A DNA stretch of 64,000 nt from Cytophagaceae bacterium (lineage in GTDB: Bacteria; Bacteroidota; Bacteroidia; Cytophagales; Spirosomataceae). The notes under the pieces are model-generated. The model was not told the DNA's origin and did not search any database. It saw only the letters and a program-made list of their open reading frames with translations. Shown here one piece after another: positions 37,679 through 46,187 of this stretch (positions are counted from its first letter, which is position 1; each line of letters starts with the position of its first letter). The stretch is taken from contig JAIXOL010000036.1 of assembly GCA_027486845.1 (NCBI GenBank), forward strand, positions 51,230-115,229, read 5' to 3'. The translations under genes and the position numbers were made by a program.

Positions 37679-39898
37679 ATGAAAAAATTAACAACATTTC
37701 TTTTAGTCAACAGTCAGCGGTCAACAGTCCACAGTTTTTTTTCAAAATCTGCCTACTGCCTACTGTCAATTGCTTACTTCTTTCTGTTCACTGCCAATGC
37801 CCAAGATTCTACTTCAATAAGACAGCTCAATGAAGTGGTTGTGAGTGCAACTCGTGCCAACGAAAAAACTGGTATGGCGTTTACTAATGTTTATCAAAAA
37901 GACATCAAAAAAGTGAATTTGGGGCAAGATATGCCATTTTTGCTCAATCAACTGCCTTCGGTGGTAGTGACTTCTGACGCAGGTGCAGGCGTGGGCTATA
38001 CAGGCATTCGTATTCGTGGTACTGACCCGACTCGTATCAATGTTACGCTCAATGGAATTCCATACAATGATTCGGAATCGCAAGGAACGTTTTGGGTAAA
38101 TATGCCCGATTTTGCGTCTTCTGCACAAAGTATTCAAGTGCAGCGTGGAGTCGGAACTTCGACTAATGGAGCAGGAGCATTTGGGGCAAGTATCAATATC
38201 AATACTTTAGGCTACGAACAAGATGCTTTTGGCGAAACCAATGTTTCGGTTGGCTCATTCAATACGCTGAAAACCAACGTACTGGCAAGTACTGGTTTGC
38301 TGAATGAACACTTCGTAGTTGATGCTCGTTTATCAAAAATTACTTCTAATGGCTATATCGACCGTGCTGCCTCTGACCTAAAATCGTTTTATGTGTCGGC
38401 GGGATATTATGGAAAAGATAATTTTGTAAGATTCAATGCTTTTTCAGGAAAAGAAAAAACGTATCAAGCTTGGGAGGGTGTACCTGAAAGTCTATTGAAA
38501 ACCAATCGTACTTTTAATCCTTACACCTACGACAACCAGGTAGATGATTATCAACAAGATAATTATCAGTTGATTTCTTCCTTTAAACTTAATCAAAATT
38601 GGACGTTTAACCCAACTTTATTCTACACAAAAGGAAGAGGTTTTTATGAGCAATTCCGTGAGCGTCAGTCATTTGCAAATTATGGTTTGCCAAATGTAAT
38701 TATTGGCAGAGATACCATCAAACGAACCGATTTAGTGCGTAGAAAATGGCTCGACAATGATTTTTATGGAGCAACTTACTCGCTTGATTATAACTCTAAT
38801 AAGAAGTTTTCTGCCAACATTGGTGGCGGATGGAATAAATACGATGGCGACCATTTTGGGGAAATTATTTGGGCAAAAAATGCTTCAACTTCTAATATCC
38901 GTTATCGTTGGTACGAAAGTAATTCGATAAAAACCGATTTTAACATCTTCACAAAAGCTTATTATCAAGTATCAGAAGCTTTAAATTTCTTTGGCGATTT
39001 GCAATACCGAACTGTTAGTTACGATATAAGAGGTGTGAACGACGACCGAGCTGATATTACGCAAGGTTCTGATTATCAGTTTTTTAATCCAAAATTTGGC
39101 GTAAATTATCAATTAAGTAAAACTTCTTCGGTTTATGCTTCGTATGCAGTTGGAAACAAAGAGCCAAGCCGCCAAGATTTCATAGATAATGCTCAAGCAC
39201 CGCTGGCCGAAACATTGCGTGATTTAGAAATCGGTTATCGCACGGCTGGACAAAAATTGAGCTTCGATGCTAATTTTTATTATATGAATTACAAAAATCA
39301 GTTGGTATTAACTGGGCAAGTAAATGATGTTGGAAATACCATCAGAGTGAATGTTCCAGAAAGTTATCGTGCGGGTTTAGAGTTAATTGCGAATTGGAAG
39401 TTTGCATCTAAATGGGCTTTATCGGCCAATACTACTTTCAGCCAAAACAAAATCAAAAATTTCACGGAAACGATTGTGAATTATGATGGCGATGCAAACA
39501 AAATCAATAACTTATCAAAAACTGATATTTCATTTTCGCCAAATTTGATTGCTGGCGGACAACTTTCATATAATCCTGTCAAAAACGTTGAACTGGCTTT
39601 AATGACAAAATACGTAAGTAAGCAATTTATGGATAATACTTCCGACGATAATCGTAGTCTTAATGCGTTTTTTGTGAATGATATTAGAGCGAGTTATTCT
39701 ATTAAACCCAAAGCGGAACGCCGCCCGCTATTTAAAGAGTTGACTTTCAGTTTATTAGTCAATAATATTTTTAATCATTTATACGAATCGAACGGTTATA
39801 CTTACAGTTACATATATGATAAGCAAGTAACTACCGAAAACTTCTATTATCCGCAAGCAGGTACAAACTTTTTGTTGGCAGTGAAAGTGAGGTTGTAA
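37679..39898 (+). CDS. TonB-dependent receptor, probable thiamine (precursor) uptake
   Basis: 739-residue outer-membrane active transporter. The ATG at 37679 starts an unusually long signal region ending near FTANAQ, inside which lies a simple-sequence insertion (37706-37770). The plug domain begins at LNEVVVSATRANEKTG and contains GIRIRGTDPTRINVTLNGIPYND and VQRGVGTSTNGAGAFGASININT. The barrel ends with the terminal strand NFLLAVKVRL. The TPP riboswitch upstream makes thiamine or a derivative the likely substrate. No inner-membrane partner (PnuT-like) follows. Confidence 0.92.
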   Translation: MKKLTTFLLVNSQRSTVHSFFSKSAYCLLSIAYFFLFTANAQDSTSIRQLNEVVVSATRANEKTGMAFTNVYQKDIKKVNLGQDMPFLLNQLPSVVVTSDAGAGVGYTGIRIRGTDPTRINVTLNGIPYNDSESQGTFWVNMPDFASSAQSIQVQRGVGTSTNGAGAFGASININTLGYEQDAFGETNVSVGSFNTLKTNVLASTGLLNEHFVVDARLSKITSNGYIDRAASDLKSFYVSAGYYGKDNFVRFNAFSGKEKTYQAWEGVPESLLKTNRTFNPYTYDNQVDDYQQDNYQLISSFKLNQNWTFNPTLFYTKGRGFYEQFRERQSFANYGLPNVIIGRDTIKRTDLVRRKWLDNDFYGATYSLDYNSNKKFSANIGGGWNKYDGDHFGEIIWAKNASTSNIRYRWYESNSIKTDFNIFTKAYYQVSEALNFFGDLQYRTVSYDIRGVNDDRADITQGSDYQFFNPKFGVNYQLSKTSSVYASYAVGNKEPSRQDFIDNAQAPLAETLRDLEIGYRTAGQKLSFDANFYYMNYKNQLVLTGQVNDVGNTIRVNVPESYRAGLELIANWKFASKWALSANTTFSQNKIKNFTETIVNYDGDANKINNLSKTDISFSPNLIAGGQLSYNPVKNVELALMTKYVSKQFMDNTSDDNRSLNAFFVNDIRASYSIKPKAERRPLFKELTFSLLVNNIFNHLYESNGYTYSYIYDKQVTTENFYYPQAGTNFLLAVKVRL
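37706..37770 (+). repeat. Simple-sequence cluster inside the receptor's signal-peptide codons
   Basis: GTCAACAGTC occurs at 37706 and 37720. CTGCCTA, CTGCCTA and CTGTCAA follow in tandem from 37749 to 37769. This type of short repeat is normally intergenic, yet here it is read in frame. Confidence 0.6.
39712..39726 (-). repeat. Copy of the GC-rich 15-mer inside the TonB receptor gene
   Basis: The minus strand reads GGGCGGCGTTCCGCT, one base different from GGGCGGCATTCCGCT at 34799. On the plus strand it encodes part of KAERRPLFK in a periplasmic turn before the last barrel strands. Confidence 0.6.
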
Positions 39899-39927
39899 GA
39901 ATTGAGAAATATGATATTTTGACACAA

Positions 39928-39985
39928 AAAACACTCCATAGCATCGGGTTTGCAAACCCGATGCTATGGAGTGTTTTATTTTTTT
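39928..39985. terminator. 50-bp perfect palindrome acting as bidirectional terminator
   Basis: Arms 39928-39952 and 39953-39977 are perfect complements with no spacer (centre TTTGCAAA). A T-tract follows and A's precede. It sits exactly between the convergent TonB receptor and Gfo/Idh genes. Confidence 0.8.
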
Positions 39986-39993
39986 TCAATAAA

Positions 39994-41439
39994 TTAAATC
40001 CAACCACCCGCACGATATTCTCGTTTGACGAAAGCATTTGCTTCATCAAAATTGGTGATTTTCATATTTTTTCCATCCCACAAAAGTTTCTTTCTGCCAA
40101 TAAACTTATCTTTTGAATTTCTCATCAAAAACGAACGAACAGCCAAATTTCCCATCAAAACGGTCTCAGTCAAAGGCCCAGATTGGTCGAATGACGAACT
40201 TGTATAAGTGCCAAAACCAGATTTACAGGCTTTTACCCATTGTTGTTGATGGCCGTTTACGTTACCTTCTACAACTGGACGTATTGGTTCAGGTAATTTT
40301 ATATTTTCAAATTTTTCATTAAGAAAAACTTTGGGATTATCGCCAAAAATTTCGCAAGCCAGTACGCCTTTTGTGCCGATAAACATCACGCCACCGTCGA
40401 TGCTCGTAAAAACCTTATCATAATCGCAGCCTTCGGGAAGTCTAGGACGAATACCGCCATCATTCCAAGTAAGATTGATTTCTTTGAAGTTTTTGCTCGT
40501 TGGATTCGGAAATTTGAGGTGAATAGATGCTGCTGGCGGACAAACATCATCGAAAAATGCTTCTTTGAAGAAATCGGCATAAACTTGTCCAACCGAACAC
40601 TCGACCGAAGTCGGATAGCCTAAATTCAAAGCACGGAAAGGAACGTCCATGAAGTGGCAACCCATATCGCCCAACGCTCCCGTGCCAAAATCCCAATATC
40701 CTCGCCAGCGGAATGGCATATATGCTGCATGGTAATCTCTCATTGGAGCAGTACCGAGCCACAAATTCCAGTCAACTTCATTCGGAATTGGTTGTTTTTC
40801 ACCTTTATCTTTAGGCGATTGTACACCTTGCGGCCAAACGGGTCTGTTTGTCCAAACCTCCACCGAATGTACTTCACCGATTGTGCCGTTTTTGATGATT
40901 GCTTCCGTAATTCTTGTGCCTTTACTGCTACTGCCTTGGTTGCCCATTTGCGTAACGACTTTATATTTGGCCGTTGCTTCGGTTAGTTGTCGAGCTTCCC
41001 AAATATCATGGGTGAGGGGTTTTTCTACGTAAACGTGCTTATTTAATTGAATCGCCGACATAGCAATCGGGTAGTGCATGTGGTCGGGCGTAGTCACGAT
41101 TACTGCATCAATATTTTTGCCTTCCGACTCTAACATTTTTCGGTAATCCTTGAAATACGGAGCATTCGGAAATTTCGCTCGAAACTTGGCTGATTGTCTA
41201 TCATCGACATCGCAAAGAGCTACGATATTATCAGAACCATTGTTATACGCCTGCGGAATATTAAAATCGGCTTTTCCGCCACAGCCAACGGCCGCAATAT
41301 TGAGTTTATCGCTCGGTGCTACGAAGCCCTTGCCCAAGACATGGCGAGGCACAATCATAAAGCCTGCGGAGGCCAAAGTGCTGGTTTTGAGGAAATTACG
41401 GCGTGAGTTTTGTTGTTTTTTATCTTGAGAGTTGTTCAT
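39994..41439 (-). CDS. Gfo/Idh/MocA-family oxidoreductase with Tat signal
   Basis: 481 residues. A twin-arginine signal (SRRNFLKTSTLASAGFM) at the N-terminus predicts export in folded form with its cofactor. The Rossmann start LNIAAVGCGGKADFNI binds NAD(P), and the catalytic-lysine motif VYVEKPLTHDIWEARQL is complete. The C-terminal domain has CDYDKVFTSIDGGVMFIG. Tat-exported members in Bacteroidota/Planctomycetota act on sugar derivatives or as glycosidases, and the substrate here is unknown. The gene is isolated, with no sugar cluster around it. Confidence 0.88.
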   Translation of the reverse strand: MNNSQDKKQQNSRRNFLKTSTLASAGFMIVPRHVLGKGFVAPSDKLNIAAVGCGGKADFNIPQAYNNGSDNIVALCDVDDRQSAKFRAKFPNAPYFKDYRKMLESEGKNIDAVIVTTPDHMHYPIAMSAIQLNKHVYVEKPLTHDIWEARQLTEATAKYKVVTQMGNQGSSSKGTRITEAIIKNGTIGEVHSVEVWTNRPVWPQGVQSPKDKGEKQPIPNEVDWNLWLGTAPMRDYHAAYMPFRWRGYWDFGTGALGDMGCHFMDVPFRALNLGYPTSVECSVGQVYADFFKEAFFDDVCPPAASIHLKFPNPTSKNFKEINLTWNDGGIRPRLPEGCDYDKVFTSIDGGVMFIGTKGVLACEIFGDNPKVFLNEKFENIKLPEPIRPVVEGNVNGHQQQWVKACKSGFGTYTSSSFDQSGPLTETVLMGNLAVRSFLMRNSKDKFIGRKKLLWDGKNMKITNFDEANAFVKREYRAGGWI

Positions 41440-41531
41440 GCTTATATAAGGTTGAAATTTTTACGAAATGTAGAAAAAAATTGGGGAGGAAAAAAGGATG
41501 AAAGAATGAAAAGTACGTTTGAAGTTATTGC

Positions 41532-41562
41532 TTTGAAGTATATGAGTTTGTTTATATATTTG
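41532..41562 (+). promoter_or_regulatory. Complete Bacteroidota promoter for the DUF4160-DUF2442 pair
   Basis: TTTG (41532-41535), then 19 bp, then TATATTTG (41555-41562). This is an essentially perfect -33/-7 pair, 34 bp before the ATG. Confidence 0.7.
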
Positions 41563-41596
41563 TTGTAGCGTTACGTTACACCTAAAAAGCAAGTAA

Positions 41597-41830
41597 ATGT
41601 TTGAAAGTTTTCAGGGAATAAAGATATATGTGTACGATTTTGACCATAATCCACCACATTTTCATGCTATTTATGCCGAATATGAAGTATTGATAGACAT
41701 CAGAGATTTGTCAGTTTTACGTGGAGAAATGCCTGCTAACAAACTTAAACAGATTATTAAATGGGCAAAATTAAACCAACAGCATCTTTTAGAAGAGTTT
41801 GAAGCATTAAACCCAAAATTACGCAAATGA
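41597..41830 (+). CDS. DUF4160 protein (TA-like pair, first gene)
   Basis: 77 residues with the family core IKIYVYDFDHNPPHFHAIYA, including the conserved PPHFH block, and a C-terminal helix WAKLNQQHLLEEFEAL. DUF4160 proteins are typically encoded just before DUF2442 proteins in small mobile cassettes thought to resemble toxin-antitoxin modules. The activity is not established. It overlaps the next gene by ATGA. Confidence 0.85.
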   Translation: MFESFQGIKIYVYDFDHNPPHFHAIYAEYEVLIDIRDLSVLRGEMPANKLKQIIKWAKLNQQHLLEEFEALNPKLRK

Positions 41831-42276
41831 GAAACCCAAGAATATTAAAAATTATCAATATTGAGCCTTTCAAAATAGAAACGCTTTGGACAAATGGTGA
41901 TGTTCGTTTGATAGATTTTACAGATAAATTACCGATATTTTCTGAAAATGAAAGATATAAACCTTTGCTTGATTTTGAGACGTTTTCAAAAGTTGAGGTT
42001 GGCGAAGGAGATACTTTATGTTGGCAAAATTTACAGTATAAAACAACAAAAGGCAATCTAAGCCCATTGGCTTTCGACCCCGATGTATTGTTTGCTAAAA
42101 GCCAATTATTAGAACCAAAACCAATCATAGAAATTGACACAAACCACGAATTTACACAAGCCGAGTACGCCCGCCGTAACGGAATAAACCCCGCAAAAGT
42201 ACGCACATGGGTAAGACGTGGACGACTAAAAAGCCGTTATGTACCGCATTTGGATATTACGCTGGTGGTGATTTAA
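41827..42276 (+). CDS. DUF2442 protein with C-terminal helix-turn-helix-like tail
   Basis: 149 residues. Residues 1-90 form a DUF2442 domain (IETLWTNGDVRLIDFTDKL ... VEVGEGDTLCWQ). From about 108 a helical segment, FTQAEYARRNGINPAKVRTW followed by VRRGRLKSRYV, looks like a DNA-binding helix-turn-helix of the excisionase/MerR type. That would fit a role as the autoregulating partner of the DUF4160 protein. Translationally coupled to it by a 4-base overlap. Confidence 0.8.
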   Translation: MRNPRILKIINIEPFKIETLWTNGDVRLIDFTDKLPIFSENERYKPLLDFETFSKVEVGEGDTLCWQNLQYKTTKGNLSPLAFDPDVLFAKSQLLEPKPIIEIDTNHEFTQAEYARRNGINPAKVRTWVRRGRLKSRYVPHLDITLVVI

Positions 42277-42301
42277 GTAGAGTTGATTTATATATAATAG
42301 T

Positions 42302-44839
42302 TTAATTTGCCATTTCATCTTCTGGTTCTTCATGCTCACTAACAGTTGCAGAAGTATCCTCCTCATCAATTAAATCTGATTCTTTTTTTTGGCAAAATTC
42401 AAAATATTTATCTTTTGATACTTTGTCAAAAAAAATAATTCTATTCGTACTTAGCACCTTTAAGATTTCGATGTAAGGTTGTGATATTTTATCACTTAGG
42501 GCAATTATTAATGTTGAAGAGGTTCTGGTCAAAATTGTATAAACATATTCATCTACCTCTTTTTCAGTATTTATTGGAGTTCGTGTAGACCATAATACAC
42601 ACTGTTTTTCTAAACCTTTTGCTTTTAATATGGTTTCTTCTGTAGCTTTGATTCCTATTTCGTTAACAATTCTACATAAATCATTATCTCTTTCAAAAAT
42701 AGAGATAGTGTCAAATCCATAAATTTTATATGTGTTAAATATACTTTGAATTTTGATTTTTGTGTCTCTTATAGTAGATGCGTAAAAAATAATCGGTCTT
42801 GCACCAGGCGGGCTACCTTTAAATGGATTTATGATATTCCCTGATTCATTATTGTCATTTTTCTTGCGTTTTTGATTTATTTTATCAGACACTCTTGAAA
42901 TACACTCACTTATTCTAAATGGTAGTCTATAGGAGCCTTCAAGAGGTTTTTTTTGAAAATTTTTCATGCCTTCGCTTCGAGGAACTTTTGACGACGTTCC
43001 CAAATGGATAGATTGAGCTAAATCGCCAGTTAAAACGATATTACTCACATTTTTTAATAAGCTATAGAAAATTTCATAATCGGCCTCTGTGCAATCTTGT
43101 AATTCATCGACATATATGTAATCGAATTTTTGTTCACCGGGTAATGGATGCTTTTTTAAATTTTGTAAGAGTCTAAATCGTCTTAAAGTAAATGAATCCA
43201 TTTTTTCTTGTTTAAGATATTTGACATACTTTGTGAGGACCTCCCAAACAAACTTTCTTTTTGCACTATTATGTCTTAATTGTGGGATTCCCCTGCCTTT
43301 TCTTTCAATATCCTTATATTGTTTGTATTTAAGACATTGATGTCCGTAAATAATTCTGTGATACTCGTCCAACAAAAAATTAGAATCTAAAACGCTCAAA
43401 TAATCCCTCCTATTTAATTTTGAATTAACTAAGTGATTTTCTGCAATTTCTTGTATTTTGTCATGATGAAAATCTTCATAGTCACCACCAAAATCATTTG
43501 GCTTTATTTTATGATTAATTTCTATGGGGGAAACCAAATTTAATCGTGTCGGTAAAATGTCAAAATGCAGTACATCAATGTTTCTTTTTGTTGCACCTTG
43601 AAACCAAAAATAGCTAATCTTTTCTTTTGGCACATTAGTGCGTTTTACACTTTTTTCAAGTAGCTGTTCGAGCCAATCACCTAAATAATTGATTAAATCT
43701 TTGTTAAAAGTTGTAACAAGGATTCTAAGCTTAGGGTCATAATTTCTGAGTTCTACTAAATTCTTTATTCGCTCTGTTAAGACCACACTTTTGCCACAAC
43801 CCGCTGGACCTGTAATTATAGTTGGACTTTCTATATGTTTGGATGCCTCAATTTGGTCTTTGCTCAATCTAATTTTAGTTCTATCTTTTTCTGAAACTAC
43901 ATATAGCTTTAAAGAAGAATTTAATGTTAACATAGCTTGTCTCTTTGTAAGAGTTAACCCAATAAAACTTAGGTCATCCCAAGTTGCTATTTTTCCAAGT
44001 CCGTTCGCATTAAATTGCTGAGCTAAATTATTTCTAAATTTACTAACAATTGGAAGAATTCCTGAAAATAACAAACTACCTTTCTCTTTTGTATGTAATC
44101 CGCTTGTGATAAAATCCTTATCTTTAAGTGTTGCAAGAATTTTGTTTAAAAAGGTAACTTTATTGGCTTGGTTGGAAGTTAAAAGTAATAGATTTGTTGG
44201 CCGAAATGTATCTACTAATTCATTAAAACCCTTTGCTATTTCTTCTTGATTATCTGACATATCAAAAAGGTAACTTGATGCTATCCAAGGGTTTGTAAGT
44301 TGTATATTATCGGGGTTTGTCCAAGCATTGAGAGAATAGCTCGTGGAAAAATTAGGTTCTGAATAAAGTGGATATTTTCTTTTAAAATGATTCCATAAAT
44401 ATTGTTCGTTATAACTAAGCATAAATGGACTTGAATCAACATTTATTATCTTTAGATTAGGTGTTTTTATTCCAAGGGCTTGCATTCCTGAATAAACTAA
44501 TCCTAATGCCCACTGTATAGCACCAGTACCTGCACCTAAATCAAAAATCTCTATATTATCTTGACCAGAGTTTAGCAAAGAATCAGCGAAGTATGATAGA
44601 AAAGTATTTACTCGCCTTCCATGATACCATAATGAATAACAAAATGCTGTATTCAAACGGTCATAACATAAGTCTTCTTGATTCACGAGATTAAAACTCT
44701 CTTTTTGGCACTCGCTTAATTCAAACTCAAAATTTTCTTTTGATTTGTTTAGTTGATAATATTCATTAGCTGCCTCAAAAATTATTTTATCAAGTATTGG
44801 CTGTTGCTCTTTGAGCCAAGAAATAAGCTGTTCTTTCAT
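42302..44839 (-). CDS. Methyltransferase-like / UvrD-type SF1 helicase fusion
   Basis: 845 residues in two parts. Residues about 50-300 contain a SAM-methyltransferase-like Rossmann signature (IEIFDLGAGTG at 97-105, acidic VDSS at 134). Residues about 320-820 form an SF1A helicase: Q-motif LSKDQIEAS (325-333), Walker A GPAGCGKS (344-351), motif Ia TTFNKDL, Walker B DELQD (578-582) with the UvrD-like ECTEADYEI-type continuation, motif III LTGDLAQSI and motif IV GSYRLPFRI. A strongly acidic tail ends the chain. The start overlaps the stop of the upstream radical SAM gene (ATGA). I know no characterised protein with this architecture. DNA or RNA modification coupled to unwinding is an inference. 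Confidence 0.8.
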   Translation of the reverse strand: MKEQLISWLKEQQPILDKIIFEAANEYYQLNKSKENFEFELSECQKESFNLVNQEDLCYDRLNTAFCYSLWYHGRRVNTFLSYFADSLLNSGQDNIEIFDLGAGTGAIQWALGLVYSGMQALGIKTPNLKIINVDSSPFMLSYNEQYLWNHFKRKYPLYSEPNFSTSYSLNAWTNPDNIQLTNPWIASSYLFDMSDNQEEIAKGFNELVDTFRPTNLLLLTSNQANKVTFLNKILATLKDKDFITSGLHTKEKGSLLFSGILPIVSKFRNNLAQQFNANGLGKIATWDDLSFIGLTLTKRQAMLTLNSSLKLYVVSEKDRTKIRLSKDQIEASKHIESPTIITGPAGCGKSVVLTERIKNLVELRNYDPKLRILVTTFNKDLINYLGDWLEQLLEKSVKRTNVPKEKISYFWFQGATKRNIDVLHFDILPTRLNLVSPIEINHKIKPNDFGGDYEDFHHDKIQEIAENHLVNSKLNRRDYLSVLDSNFLLDEYHRIIYGHQCLKYKQYKDIERKGRGIPQLRHNSAKRKFVWEVLTKYVKYLKQEKMDSFTLRRFRLLQNLKKHPLPGEQKFDYIYVDELQDCTEADYEIFYSLLKNVSNIVLTGDLAQSIHLGTSSKVPRSEGMKNFQKKPLEGSYRLPFRISECISRVSDKINQKRKKNDNNESGNIINPFKGSPPGARPIIFYASTIRDTKIKIQSIFNTYKIYGFDTISIFERDNDLCRIVNEIGIKATEETILKAKGLEKQCVLWSTRTPINTEKEVDEYVYTILTRTSSTLIIALSDKISQPYIEILKVLSTNRIIFFDKVSKDKYFEFCQKKESDLIDEEDTSATVSEHEEPEDEMAN

Positions 44840-45687
44840 ATCGGTGCGAATCCAGATTTTCCCTCTCCAATTTGAGGTAGATATTGTTTTAGAATTTCAA
44901 CAGTTTGAAGATATTTATTATCGTCCCATCCCATTTCTTGTGTTAGTTTTATTGCGTCACTTCTTGTACTTGCTATAAACTTCCCCTTATCTGCATGAAA
45001 AGGTTGAACAATAAATTTTTTGACTCCTGTTTGCAAAAGATTTTTGGCAAAAGATATTGCATTTTCAACAGGAAGCAGAGGGGTCATTGTAATACATGTA
45101 TTGACCCCAGCATCATTTACTTCTTTAATGGCTTGCAATCGTACTTTGTTTGAAGGGCAAATTGGTTCGAAGACTTTTCTGACATGCTCGCTATCTGTTG
45201 TAACTGTCATATTTATTTGAGCTACTTCAAATTGTTTAAATAAATCAATATCCCTCGTAACTAATGGGCTTCTTGTTTGGACTACTAATCTAACTTTGTG
45301 GTAATTTATTAATTCTTTTAAGATGTCTCTTGTTATTTCAAGCTCTTTTTCAATTGGCTGATATGGGTCTGTAACACTGCTTAGGTATAGTGTTTTATTC
45401 CATAAAGGTTTTTTTCGCTGTTTCAATAATAGTTGGAGTGCATTTTCCTTGACTTTTAGCCAAAAACCCCAATTTTGCTTCTCTTCTTCACTCCTTGAAA
45501 AAAAAGCAGCGTAGCAATAATTACAACCAAAAGTGCAGCCAGTATATGGGTTTAATGTATAGTCATAGGCATCCATAAAACCCTTTCCCTCGGTAAGAAT
45601 AGAAGCTGATTTTATGTATTCTATTTTACTTTGCCCCAATTGAAGTTTTTTGATTTCGTTAGATTCTTCCTCTAAAAATAGTTCCAT
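44836..45687 (-). CDS. SplB-like radical SAM protein
   Basis: 283 residues. The iron-sulfur motif CTFGCNYC (Cys51, Cys55, Cys58) followed by YA places it in the radical SAM superfamily. The N-terminal block DYTLNPYTGC and the strand LSSVTDPYQP resemble spore-photoproduct-lyase-like (SplB) and Rv2578c-like proteins. It lacks the long N-terminal region of true SPL. It is first in a two-gene operon with the methyltransferase-helicase fusion, with a 4-base overlap. A role in repairing or modifying nucleic acid together with the helicase is plausible but unproven. Confidence 0.85.
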   Translation of the reverse strand: MELFLEEESNEIKKLQLGQSKIEYIKSASILTEGKGFMDAYDYTLNPYTGCTFGCNYCYAAFFSRSEEEKQNWGFWLKVKENALQLLLKQRKKPLWNKTLYLSSVTDPYQPIEKELEITRDILKELINYHKVRLVVQTRSPLVTRDIDLFKQFEVAQINMTVTTDSEHVRKVFEPICPSNKVRLQAIKEVNDAGVNTCITMTPLLPVENAISFAKNLLQTGVKKFIVQPFHADKGKFIASTRSDAIKLTQEMGWDDNKYLQTVEILKQYLPQIGEGKSGFAPI

Positions 45688-45900
45688 TAAAATAGTATTT
45701 TGAATAAATATGACTAACTATATCATATTAATTTTGAAATAACAACATTATTTTCTGAATTACAATGAAACTTTAAAAAAGTTGTTTTCGGTGAAATGTT
45801 ACTTAAAGTTAAATAAATCAAAATCTTTAAAAGGTAGTTTATTAATTCAAATAGGATATCCAAAAGAGCAGTAGAAGCAATGATTTTAGGTTGATTTTTA

Positions 45901-45908
45901 TATATTTG
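45901..45908 (+). promoter_or_regulatory. TATATTTG element before a gene remnant
   Basis: Exact -7 match 21 bp upstream of the remnant's ATG, suggesting the gene was once expressed. No -33 TTG at the right distance. Confidence 0.4.
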
Positions 45909-45928
45909 TGTATCAAAACAGAAATTTT

Positions 45929-46145
45929 ATGGCGAGTGTTGCACAAAAACTAAGCCTGATACAAGTGCATTTATTACGTTTTTTTAGGAAAAACCAATAA
46001 ATGACCAAGAAACCTATGAGTTACAGCAACTTATAGCAAGGTTTTATACCCAAAAAGCCGATGCACTAATGGATGATATTTGGGAAGAAAGGGGTATGAT
46101 GAGGCAAAAATGCTTGAAATCTTAGCAACTACAAAAATGGCGTAA
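45929..46145 (+). pseudogene. Small helical protein broken by two frameshifts
   Basis: Starting MASVAQKLSLIQVHLLRFF, the reading shifts frame near the T7 run at 45979-45985 and continues as EKPINDQETYELQQLIARFY and TQKADALMDDIWEERG. It shifts again near 46091-46097 and ends YDEAKMLEILATTKMA with a TAA at 46143-46145. The three pieces join into a coherent protein of about 73 residues resembling small Bacteroidota antitoxin-like proteins, a family match I make only from memory. The partner toxin gene is absent. Confidence 0.55.
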
Positions 46146-46187
46146 CTCCCTAAGAAATTACGCCATAAAATATTAATTATCAGTTTT

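Larger units (their letters stand above)
45688..46187. other. Island edge: non-coding sequence and a gene remnant
   Basis: A+T-rich 500-bp interval between the radical SAM gene and hemA. It holds a TATATTTG element (45901-45908) and the frameshifted remnant at 45929-46145. No intact gene was seen. Confidence 0.55.

Noticed and set aside
37549..37833. 94-residue plus-strand frame upstream of the TonB receptor
   Set aside because: It overlaps the true receptor gene in another frame and has no protein-like features; the receptor start at 37679 explains the coding signal.
40654..40986. 110-residue plus-strand frame opposite the Gfo/Idh gene
   Set aside because: Antisense to well-conserved oxidoreductase sequence; no signal or motif of its own.
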